Assembly: GCF_004114375.1 (NCBI RefSeq)
Contig: NZ_CP034692.1
Location: 2,976,001-3,040,000, forward strand
Direction: 5' to 3'
DNA: 64,000 nucleotides
Source of the DNA: Halorubrum sp. BOL3-1
Lineage (GTDB): Archaea > Halobacteriota > Halobacteria > Halobacteriales > Haloferacaceae
Made by a program: the position numbers and the translations under genes
Notes under the pieces: generated by a model
Told to the model about the DNA's origin: nothing
The model's input: the letters and a program-made list of their open reading frames with translations, nothing else
Databases searched by the model: none
Shown: one piece after another, positions 16,472-24,347 of the stretch
How positions within the stretch are numbered: position 1 is the first letter of the stretch
How the letters are laid out: every line of letters starts with the position of its first letter

Positions 16472-16742
16472 GGTGAACGTCTCGGGACCCTCCCGGGTCC
16501 ACGGCGGATCGAGGATGAACATCGCCGCCGCTTTTAGCTGGCTTAGCATTATTGTACCGTACGACACTCAGCGATATAAGCGACGCGGCCGTTGTGGCGA
16601 CTCTCATCGGCTGGAGACGAGTGATCGGGGATACGTGGGCCGAGACACAGGGCTTCCACGGCACACCGTGAGGACACAGCTAGTCAGTTGTCGATTACGT
16701 TCTGCCGAGGACAGGTTCCTTGACGCTCAGCGCCCAACCGAT

Positions 16743-17011
16743 ATGACCTACGACACGGTCGCGGCGGTCGACCCGGCGGCGGCAGACGCGCTGGCCGGCG
16801 AGCGAGAGCGTCAGGAGGGCACTTGGCGATGATCGCCTCCGAGGATCACGCGTCGGAAGCCGTCCTACAGGCACAGGGCTCCGAGCTGACCAACAAGTAC
16901 GCGGAGGGTTACCCGGGCGAGCGGTACTACGCCGGCTGTGAGTACGCCGACGAGGTGGAGGAACTGGCGATCGAACGCGCGGCTTCTCGGAGCTACAACA
17001 AACTGACTTAG
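16743..17011 (+). pseudogene. glyA: Remnant of serine hydroxymethyltransferase (glyA), 5' part
   Basis: The frame from ATG 16743 reads as the start of haloarchaeal GlyA ([19 protein letters not shown], then ERQEGT). It loses frame near 16825 and stops at TGA 16830-16832. In the next frame the protein continues as [20 protein letters not shown] and [20 protein letters not shown], the well-known SHMT N-terminal block. One missing base between ACT and TGG explains the shift. After about ERA the similarity ends and a short unrelated tail closes at 17011, so all catalytic C-terminal sequence, including the PLP lysine, is gone. A functional copy must lie elsewhere if the cell links glycine and serine. 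Confidence 0.82.
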
Positions 17012-17214
17012 AGCGAAGACGGTGCGCGTCAACGCCCTCTCGTAGCGCTCTCGACGACGACTGTCGTCTCAGCGGTCGCCAGGTGTCAGTCTCACCGCTC
17101 TCACCCACCGAGGCACAGACGAGGGGAGGTTCACGAACCCTTCCGGACCCGGTATAAACAGGTTATACGAATAAGCTACAGACCGATGTGGTCACGGGTT
17201 GTTCACCCAACTGT

Positions 17215-17364
17215 ATGGCAGCGACAACCCGTACCGACGACCGAGACAAACCGACCGAACGTAAATTCTACCTCCCCGCCGGGGTCACCCCGACGGCCGA
17301 AGCCACTCGGCTTGAGCGTCTCTGGGGACGACTGTTCAACCACGGCGCAGAATCACCGAAGTAG
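17215..17364 (+). CDS. 49-residue small protein ahead of the demethylase gene
   Basis: ATG 17215 to TAG 17362-17364, only six bases before the demethylase start, so the two are probably cotranscribed and translationally linked. The protein is charged at its N-terminus and then reads KFYLPAGVTPT and RLERLWGRLF. This pattern is shared with the 57-residue protein at 626-799 (KFVNYMPGMPK and RIERFLTRLF). A promoter-like TTATAC lies near 17163-17168. The conserved pattern argues for a real small protein, possibly a partner of the demethylase system. Function unknown. Confidence 0.62.
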   Translation: MAATTRTDDRDKPTERKFYLPAGVTPTAEATRLERLWGRLFNHGAESPK

Positions 17365-17370
17365 ATAGTA

Positions 17371-18738
17371 ATGTCTGGAAACCGATATTATTCGAACCAC
17401 CACAGCGTCGACCAGTCGGATCGTGCTGTTCCCAGAAATCTGCGTCAAACAGGAGACGCAGACATCGACCTCGTGATCTCGACCCGGACCCGGAAGTCAC
17501 CGTTCTGGCATTTTTCCGTCGAGGAAGGCTGTTACGAGGCGGCGGTGTACAATCATATGTATCACCCTCGATCATATATCGACCCCGAAGACGGCGGGTC
17601 GGAAGCCGAGTACGACCTGCTGGCCAACCACGTCGCGCTGTGGGATATCGCGGTCGAGCGCCAGATCCGCGTGAAGGGCCCCGACGCAGAGGCGTTCGTC
17701 GACTTTGTCACCACGCGTGACGCGACCGATATCGAACCGGTGCGTGGCGAATACGCCATCTGCTGTAACGAAGACGACGGCATCCTCAACGACTTCGTCC
17801 TGTTGCGACCCGACGACGACGAGTTCTGGTTCCCAATCGCCGACTCGGACCTGCTACAGTGGTTGCAAGGGGTCACGGTCGGGAACGACTTCGAGGTTAA
17901 AATTGACGAGATCGATGTCTCGCCAATGCAGGTTCAGGGCCCGAAATCACCCGGCGTGATCGAGTCACTCATCGATGACGCAGTCGAAGACGTTCCGTAC
18001 TACGGACTGTTGGAAGCGACTATCAATGACGTCCCGGTGTTAGTGAGCCAAACACGCTTCTCCGGAGAGGCAGGGTTCGAAATATACGTCCGCGAGGCGA
18101 CGACGAACGCCGAAGCAGTGTGGAACCCAGTCCTCGAAACAGTCAAAGACCACGGCGGTGCCGCGGCGCCAGTAAACGGTCGTCGACGGATCGCTGCCGG
18201 AATCCTATCATTTGGACAGGATATGGACCACGAGACATCGCCGTTCCAGGTCAATCTCGGCTATCGGATCCCCGACGACAAGGAGACGGACTACATCGGC
18301 AAAGCCGAACTGGAACGCCAGAAGGAAGCCGTCGAAAACGGCGAATTCCCGTTTACGCACAAACTGGTCGGGCTGAAAATGGCCGGCGAACCGATTTTGG
18401 AGTGGGCCTCGGATTTCTGGCTCATCTCGGATCCGGAGACGGGCGACGAATGTGGCTACCTGACGTCGGCAGGGTGGAATCCGGATCTTGAGACAAATAT
18501 CGGCCTCGGATTCGTACCAGCGGCGAAACTACAGGCCGCGACCGACCTCCCGCTTGACGACTCGATATACGACGCGGACCTCGACCTAGAGTTCGAGGTC
18601 AACTCTCCCGACGAGCACGCCGAGGAACCCGGCGAACCCGTCTATGCGACGGTGGCGAAGGTCCCGTTCAAAGAATCGGCTAATCCCAGCGCTCGCGAAC
18701 AGGCTAAGATTCACGACAGGGGCGAGATGGAGGAGTAA
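17371..18738 (+). CDS. DmdA-like GcvT-family demethylase
   Basis: A 455-residue GcvT-fold protein that looks closest to dimethylsulfoniopropionate demethylase (DmdA). Shared blocks as I recall the family are YNHMYHPRS, HVALWDIAVERQIRVKGPDA, FWFPIADSDLLQWLQG, DVSPMQVQGPKSPGV, GEAGFEIYV and GILSFGQDMDHETSPFQ. DmdA moves an S-methyl group to tetrahydrofolate; related GcvT-fold enzymes use other methyl donors. The protein is longer than DmdA (about 370), with a ~35-residue N-terminal extension and added C-terminal segments. It is followed by a Bat-type regulator and an MFS carrier, a coherent uptake-regulation-catabolism set. Substrate is uncertain. Confidence 0.8.
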   Translation: MSGNRYYSNHHSVDQSDRAVPRNLRQTGDADIDLVISTRTRKSPFWHFSVEEGCYEAAVYNHMYHPRSYIDPEDGGSEAEYDLLANHVALWDIAVERQIRVKGPDAEAFVDFVTTRDATDIEPVRGEYAICCNEDDGILNDFVLLRPDDDEFWFPIADSDLLQWLQGVTVGNDFEVKIDEIDVSPMQVQGPKSPGVIESLIDDAVEDVPYYGLLEATINDVPVLVSQTRFSGEAGFEIYVREATTNAEAVWNPVLETVKDHGGAAAPVNGRRRIAAGILSFGQDMDHETSPFQVNLGYRIPDDKETDYIGKAELERQKEAVENGEFPFTHKLVGLKMAGEPILEWASDFWLISDPETGDECGYLTSAGWNPDLETNIGLGFVPAAKLQAATDLPLDDSIYDADLDLEFEVNSPDEHAEEPGEPVYATVAKVPFKESANPSAREQAKIHDRGEMEE

Positions 18739-18847
18739 GTGTCGTCTCTCAAAAATGTAATACTACGAAAACCATTGTTCGCACGGAACATCGAAAAACG
18801 GTCGATTGCGAGCGTCTATATACTCAAACCGCATACTTCACGGAACA

Positions 18848-19513
18848 ATGAGTGATATTAAAACGGTTGTGCGGATCAAGCATCCCGACATAGTGCTCAC
18901 AGGGACAGTCGCTCACGACCCAACTTCGAACGTCAGGTCGGTGTCAGAGGCAGGGACTGATCCGAGGTCAGGAAAGTTCTTCTATCATGTTGAGTCATCT
19001 GACTTCAACCAGTTTGAGGATGGACTGCGGAACGATCACACCGTTGGCGAATTCGAACAGGTCATCGTAACCAGAGACGGAAAAGCGATCTATAGCTTCG
19101 AGTATACGGACGAAGCAAAGGTCTTCTCACCAGTTATCTCGACCGCGAACGGTGTTGTGCTTGATATGGAGAACGACGGTAACGCCTGGATATTCACAGT
19201 ATGGATGCCCGAGCGAACGAACCTAGCTGAGCTCTGGGAGAATGCACGACGGCACGACATCGATATTGAGTTACTACGGGTGAACGAATACGCCAGCTTA
19301 GGTAATACCGACGCCGGATTGACCGACAGTCAACGAGAGGCGCTCCTCGTCGCGTTCGAAGCGGGATACTTCGAAGAGCCACGGAACGCGACTCTCGGCG
19401 AGGTCGCCGCTGAACTGGATATCTCTCAGCCAGCGGCTGGTGGTCTTCTACGACGTGGAATCGAGCGACTCATCATATCATCTCTGACGGAGGACGGTGA
19501 GCGGACTGACTGA
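18848..19513 (+). CDS. Bat-type HTH transcriptional regulator
   Basis: A 221-residue regulator of the bacterio-opsin-activator type. The N-terminal ~150 residues are a sensor-like beta domain, and the C-terminal HTH_10 domain is recognised by LTDSQREALLVAFEAGYFEE, then LGEVAAELDISQPAAGGLLR and GIERLI. I chose ATG 18848 (MSDIKTVVRIK) over an earlier in-frame start. It probably controls the DmdA-like gene and the MFS carrier; its stop overlaps the carrier start by 17 bases. GC and codon use here are lower than in the giant-protein locus, in line with lateral acquisition of the set. Confidence 0.88.
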   Translation: MSDIKTVVRIKHPDIVLTGTVAHDPTSNVRSVSEAGTDPRSGKFFYHVESSDFNQFEDGLRNDHTVGEFEQVIVTRDGKAIYSFEYTDEAKVFSPVISTANGVVLDMENDGNAWIFTVWMPERTNLAELWENARRHDIDIELLRVNEYASLGNTDAGLTDSQREALLVAFEAGYFEEPRNATLGEVAAELDISQPAAGGLLRRGIERLIISSLTEDGERTD

Positions 19514-20732
19514 CGTTCGTAGATTCGCCGCCGATTCAGTGTGGCGCGGGACAACCATCACGGCCGGATGGCTACTGCTCCTGTTTGTCGGAGCATACCT
19601 GATCACGCCAGCCAGTCTCCTCCCGCTGGTGATGACCGACCTCGAGATCACTGAATCCACAGCGGCCGCGCTCGTCTCGATGCCACAGGTCGCTGCAACA
19701 GTGGTTGGTATTCCGGTCGGCATTTATCTAGACCGCGTCGAGACCCGCGTGACGGTTCCAGTGGCGGCAGCCGTACTGTTCATCGGCAGCACCGGTGACT
19801 GGCTCGCTGCGAGCAGGGGTACCGTCTCGCTGCTGATCGCTTCGCGATTATTTGCTGGTGCCGGGATGTTCGTACTGTGGGTGACCTGTATCAATATAGC
19901 GGCGAGTACGTTTCCACCGACAAGGCGGGCGACGGCTACCTCAGTGATTATTTCCGGCTATCCGGCAGGATACGCGCTCGGACATCTAGGTGCGCCACGC
20001 GTCGCCGCGCTCGTGGGGTGGCCCGGGGTATTTCCAGTCTTTGGCGTCGCGGTGGTGATGATGTCGTTCGGCTTCTACGTCGCTGTCGGGCGTGTACCTC
20101 GGTTCCACTCATCTACGGACCCGATGACGCTGCTCGAGTTCAAAAAGGTGATTCGGAACCGGAACGTGTGGGCAGTCCTCCTTGTCACGGTTCTGGGCTA
20201 CTCACTGTATATGGTGTTCAACTCGTGGATGCCGACGTACATCACCCGGCGGTTCGGAGTCTCGCTAGCCGACAGCGGTACGTTTGTCGCACTGTTTCCT
20301 ACAGTTGGGATTCTCACCCGACCGATTGGAGGATGGCTCTCGGATGCGGTGCTGGACCAACGACGACGGCCCGTGTTCGCCGCCTCGTTCGTCGGGGCCA
20401 CCGTACTCGCGGTCGCGATGTTCTACAGCACGACGATTGCGGTGCTGGTCCCGATACTCGTTCTCGCAGGGGCATTCGTTCAGCTTCAGATCGGACTCAT
20501 GTACCAGTCGATTCAGGAATTCGTCGACCCTCGGGCTGCCGGGACAGCCGTTTCGCTCGCGAGCGTGGCCGGGTGGCTGGGATCGTTCGTTGCACCCGTA
20601 GTGGCTGGAGAGCTGGTCGCCATCACCGGAACCTACTCCATCCTGTTCGTGTTCGCGGTCGGCCTCGGTCTGTCCGGAGGACTCGCTGTCTGGCAGATGG
20701 CTGAGTCCGGCACGTCGACAGTGCCGGCCTGA
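19497..20732 (+). CDS. MFS transporter
   Basis: A 411-residue, 12-helix major facilitator carrier starting at GTG 19497 inside the end of the regulator gene. The loop between helices 2 and 3 (GIYLDRVETRVTV) fits the MFS G-x-x-x-D-R motif, and the matching one in the second half is GGWLSDAVLDQRRRP. It probably moves the methylated substrate of the DmdA-like enzyme or its product. The substrate cannot be read from sequence. Confidence 0.88.
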   Translation: MSGLTDVRRFAADSVWRGTTITAGWLLLLFVGAYLITPASLLPLVMTDLEITESTAAALVSMPQVAATVVGIPVGIYLDRVETRVTVPVAAAVLFIGSTGDWLAASRGTVSLLIASRLFAGAGMFVLWVTCINIAASTFPPTRRATATSVIISGYPAGYALGHLGAPRVAALVGWPGVFPVFGVAVVMMSFGFYVAVGRVPRFHSSTDPMTLLEFKKVIRNRNVWAVLLVTVLGYSLYMVFNSWMPTYITRRFGVSLADSGTFVALFPTVGILTRPIGGWLSDAVLDQRRRPVFAASFVGATVLAVAMFYSTTIAVLVPILVLAGAFVQLQIGLMYQSIQEFVDPRAAGTAVSLASVAGWLGSFVAPVVAGELVAITGTYSILFVFAVGLGLSGGLAVWQMAESGTSTVPA

Positions 20733-21272
20733 CTACACCCTCTACCTGATGCACAACATCTAGTATGCGTATTATCAAGCGGTGTAGGAGCCATTCCGGA
20801 TTATATCACCTACCTCCGTCTCCCGAAGCAGCAACAGACGTTGGCGGACACCAGTTCGGAGGACCAACTTGCGGACTTCCGTAATAAGGCCCACACGATG
20901 GTCGGGGAACTTCACGTCATGTACGAATCGCTTCGACGAGTAGCAGTCCGGCATCCCGAGACCGACCACGAGCGATGGCAAACCAGTACGGCTCAGTCGG
21001 GGGGTCGATGAATAATGGTCGATGCGTGGTTCACAACGATGAACACGAATCCAGAGGCGGTCATTGACCCTCTCATCACGGTCTGTGAACCGATCAATTG
21101 ATATAAGCACATTGACTACTTGCGGGATGGATTCGAAGCGATCGCACCCCGGAAGCGACGGAGACGCAGACCAAGCGGCTCGGACGTTCGATTATCTGGT
21201 GCGAGCACGCCAGCCGAGATTCGTCTCCAACATGATATCAGAGCCGTTCGGACGCCATTACGGCCAGCGCAC
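20733..21272. other. Gene-poor stretch with an unassigned ORF fragment
   Basis: The plus strand keeps a protein-like frame from about 20770 to TGA 21009-21011 (DYITYLRLPKQQQTLADTSS, then KAHTMVGELHVMYESLRR and ETDHERW). It has no convincing start codon and no family I recognise, so it is probably the 3' end of a lost gene. A 28-codon frame from 21015 (MVDAWFTTMNTNPEAV) follows, and another open stretch near 21127 (ARTFDYLVRARQPRFVSNMI). The whole region reads as debris next to the remnants at 21273-21906. Confidence 0.4.
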
Positions 21273-21626
21273 TCAGTTGCCGCTTGACACCGACTGCGGT
21301 TTCGGTTCGGTCCGCGCGATCGGGGCTAGGAGGGAGGAGAAGACATCGTCTGCGCGCTCGGTGAGGCCCGGTTCGGGTTCTCCAGCCGGATAGCGCTCCT
21401 CGATCTTGTCTTGGACCATCTCGTTCGGCCCCTCCCCGAACGGATACTCCCCGGTCAGCAGTTCGTACAGTGTGACGCCGAGCTGGTAGACGTCCGTCTG
21501 GTGGCTGGGTTCGGAGAAACTATCGTGCTGTTCCGGAGCCGCGTACCTTCGCGAGAGCGCCGTCTCTCCCTCGGCAAGATCCATGAGTTCACGCGACGCC
21601 CCCCAATCAGCGAGCTTCGGAACTGG
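21273..21626 (-). pseudogene. C-terminal fragment of a Ser/Thr protein kinase
   Basis: About 118 residues of a eukaryote-type kinase C-lobe remain. PKLADWGASREL corresponds to the DFG region (DWG here), RRYAAPEQHDS is the APE activation-segment end, TDVYQLGVTLYELLTGEYPF is the helix-F and helix-G region, and then it stops at 21273. The N-lobe, the P-loop lysine and the HRD catalytic loop are missing, so it cannot be an active kinase. Upstream the frame runs into the unrelated E1-alpha remnant. Confidence 0.78.
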
Positions 21627-21705
21627 CCACTCGCCGGCGCGGTACGACGTGCCCGGCCGGGCGATCATCGACGAGAGTGACACGTTCTTCTACGGGGAGA
21701 CGAAC

Positions 21706-21906
21706 CTCGACGGCGTCGTCGCAGAGGTACTGACAGACGCCGACGGCGGTCGCCTCCTGTCCCGCGGCGAGGTGGAACTCGCCCGGGATCGGTCCGGCCG
21801 AGATGTCGAACGCCGGCTACTTCCCCTCCAGGTACTCCTCTTGGAGTCGCTCCTCGCAGCGACGCGCCGTCACCGCGTCCCCGTACATCCCCTTCAGCTC
21901 GCCCAT
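21706..21906 (-). pseudogene. N-terminal fragment of a 2-oxoacid/acetoin dehydrogenase E1 alpha subunit
   Basis: About 67 codons from ATG 21906 read RRCEERLQEEYLEGK, an in-frame TAG, PAFDISAGPIPGEFHLAAGQ and EATAVGVCQYL. This is the start of a thiamine-diphosphate-dependent E1 alpha subunit, where the family has EGKQPAF. The stop is therefore a CAG-to-TAG change. The similarity ends near 21706 and the kinase fragment begins about 80 bases further on. The gene is dead twice over (nonsense codon and loss of ~80% of its length). Confidence 0.78.
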
Positions 21907-22028
21907 TGGTGCTATACGCCACGATCATTCATTTAAATATTATAATTACGGAAAGTACTCGGATCCGTGTAGTGATTCGGACGGGAGGACGGGGACACGG
22001 AGACGGGTCGCGCCGGACTACGTCTTCC

Positions 22029-24347
22029 TCACTCCTCCGGTCGCCGGTCGTTCGACCGCGGCCTCACGACGTCGTAGCGGAGTCCGCTCTGCCCCTCGCC
22101 GAGGCCCGGGCCGGCGCGTCTGCCGGTCCAGAGGCGGACACCCCCGTCGACCCAGCGCGCGTACTGGTAGGTCCGGGTGACCTCCATGCCGGTCCGCGTG
22201 AGCTCCTCGTCGTACAGGGAGAGGTCCGGTTCGAGGAGCTTCCCGGACGGCTCCGGAATTCCCGGCTCCGGGTCGAGCAGCCGCGACAGCTCGAACCGGA
22301 GCTCCGGAATCTCCCATACTGCAGTCGGATCGACCCGACGCATCCGGAGCGGGAACCAGTTGTCCGGGACGTCCGTGACGAGGTGGTACCGAGGCATCGC
22401 GGCGTCGACGGGCGAGCCGACGAACGCGCTGTCGACCGGGCCGCCGTCGGCGTCGAACAGCGTCACGTGATTCGCGTCCGCCCAGACGGGGGCCCCCGCG
22501 TCCCAGTATCGGTCCGACCCGTGGTCGGTTCCCGACCCCGTGTGAACCGTGACGGACGCGCCTGGCGGGACGGCTGCTCCCGAGGGGAACGAGTACGTCT
22601 CGCCGGCGTCGCTCTCGATCGACCAGCCGCCGACCGCGACGGGAACCTCGCCCGGGTTCTCCAGCCGGATCGACTCCTCGTCGACGTCGTCGTCCGGATC
22701 GACCGCGGCGATGTCCAGCGTCGGCGGCTCGAACTCGCGCCAGCGCAGCGCGTCGCCGACCGCGTCCTCGACGACGAACTCGACGCCGAACGCCGCGTTC
22801 GCGACCTCGTCGCGCGCCAGGACGACGCGCTCGACCGGGTCGCTCTCGTGGTGCGTCGCCAGCGTCGGCGGGAGGAGCACGCCGGGTCGGTCGTGGTTCG
22901 GAAGGTGCGTGTGCATGAAGACGTTCCAGCCGCCGCTCCGCCGGGACGCTCCGGCCAGCGGCCCCTCGCCAAGTTCGTCGCTGAGGTCGCCGGCGTCGTC
23001 GGCGTCGCCCGATTCGGTGGCGCTCGGGGTCGGCAGCGCTCGGGTCACCTCGCCGAAGGTGTCCGTCACGGTGAGCTCCGTGATCCGCGTCAGCGACCCG
23101 ATCGGGGCCTCGATCGGGATCTGGAACCAGTCGTTGCCGTACAGCAGGGCGTGCTCGGTCACGAGGAGCTTGCCGAGCTCGCCCGGCCCGGCGTTCATCT
23201 CGTTGAGGTTCACCTCGCCGTCCTCGAACTCCCACCACCGGGTCGACGGCATCCCCGGAAAGGTGACCTTTGTCGGGACGATCGTCTCGTCCGGATCGAC
23301 CTCGCCGGTGACCAAGAGGTCCGACAGCGACAGGCCTCCCGGCGTCAGCGCGTCCATGTCGACGTCCGGAGGGACGTCAAATTCGCCCTCGGACCTACCG
23401 TCGTCCGTCGAGTCATCGCCGCCTTCCGACCCATCGTCGTCCGAACCATCTCCCGATTCGCCGGGCGTCAGCGTCGCGGACGCGCCGCGAACGACGCTGA
23501 AGGCGTCCCAGTCGAGCGTGCCGCCGGCGTACTCGTCGGCGGCGTACACCGTCTCGTCGTCTCCGGTCCCCGTCGACGCGCGGAACTCGTACTCCATCCG
23601 GTCCCCGTTCCAGGCGTCGTCCGCGTCCTCGGCCTCCGGGTCGGGCTCGTCGTAGAGGTCGGCGTACCAGTCCCCGAATCCCTTTGCGGCCTCTCGGTAC
23701 GCGTCGGTGACCGAGCCGTTCGTCGGCGTCGGCAGGCCCACGTCGTCCCAGACGACGTCGTCCCACCCGTCGGCCGCCAGCACGTTCCCGTCGTCGACCA
23801 GCCGGACGTAGAGCGCGTGGCCGTCGAGGGTCCGGTCGCCCGCGACCGAGAGGAAGCGCCGCCCGCCAGCGTCGACGGGCCGGTCCGGCGGCCCCAGTCG
23901 CAAGGATTCCGGGAACTCCGCCGCGGTGACGCGCTCGCCGCCCACCTCGTACCCCAGCTCGTCCAGCAGGGTCAGGAAGTAGCGACCCGCCTCCGCCGCG
24001 GTCTCGCGGTCGGGCGGGCGCTCCGCCGGCCCGACAGTCACCGTCTCGCGCTCGACGAGCGTCTCGAGCGGGCCGTCGACGGTCGGGTCGTACTCGCGCG
24101 ACGGCGTCTCCGGGTCCCCCGGCGCGAGGTCGACTCGCTCGAACTCGTCGTGCTCGTACCAGAAGTCGACCTTGACGGGGGACCCGGCGTCCTCGCCCGC
24201 GAATTCCCCGACCTGCCACTGCCGACCGAGCAGCCAGAGCGGGTCGTGCACCTCGGCGCGCAGCCCGCGGTTGCCCGTCGAGTTCCGGGCGTACGGCGAG
24301 AGCCGGTGCCAGGACGTCCGCGACCGGATCGGGGACCCGTCGCTCAT
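22029..24347 (-). CDS. Giant-operon protein 6: 772 residues with a lamin-tail-like insert
   Basis: A soluble, acidic 772-residue protein without signal peptide or helix-spanning segment. It is the last gene of the operon and overlaps the preceding frame by four bases (ATGA). The N-terminus carries a striking block at residues 35-57 (DPLWLLGRQWQVGEF, then GEDAGSP). Residues ~280-330 are an Asp/Ser/Gly-rich spacer. At ~538-635 a lamin-tail-like beta domain is inserted (IRLENPGEVPVAVGGWSI, then GETYSFPSGAAVPPGASVTV). The C-terminal part ends WFPLRMRRVDPTAVWEIPEL and following. I recall the DPLWLL/RQWQ block from large uncharacterised bacterial proteins, but could not check. No enzyme motif seen. 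Confidence 0.8.
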   Translation of the reverse strand: MSDGSPIRSRTSWHRLSPYARNSTGNRGLRAEVHDPLWLLGRQWQVGEFAGEDAGSPVKVDFWYEHDEFERVDLAPGDPETPSREYDPTVDGPLETLVERETVTVGPAERPPDRETAAEAGRYFLTLLDELGYEVGGERVTAAEFPESLRLGPPDRPVDAGGRRFLSVAGDRTLDGHALYVRLVDDGNVLAADGWDDVVWDDVGLPTPTNGSVTDAYREAAKGFGDWYADLYDEPDPEAEDADDAWNGDRMEYEFRASTGTGDDETVYAADEYAGGTLDWDAFSVVRGASATLTPGESGDGSDDDGSEGGDDSTDDGRSEGEFDVPPDVDMDALTPGGLSLSDLLVTGEVDPDETIVPTKVTFPGMPSTRWWEFEDGEVNLNEMNAGPGELGKLLVTEHALLYGNDWFQIPIEAPIGSLTRITELTVTDTFGEVTRALPTPSATESGDADDAGDLSDELGEGPLAGASRRSGGWNVFMHTHLPNHDRPGVLLPPTLATHHESDPVERVVLARDEVANAAFGVEFVVEDAVGDALRWREFEPPTLDIAAVDPDDDVDEESIRLENPGEVPVAVGGWSIESDAGETYSFPSGAAVPPGASVTVHTGSGTDHGSDRYWDAGAPVWADANHVTLFDADGGPVDSAFVGSPVDAAMPRYHLVTDVPDNWFPLRMRRVDPTAVWEIPELRFELSRLLDPEPGIPEPSGKLLEPDLSLYDEELTRTGMEVTRTYQYARWVDGGVRLWTGRRAGPGLGEGQSGLRYDVVRPRSNDRRPEE

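Noticed and set aside
20775-21110. A 111-codon minus-strand frame
   Set aside because: The opposite strand keeps a more protein-like frame and the minus product is not recognisable.
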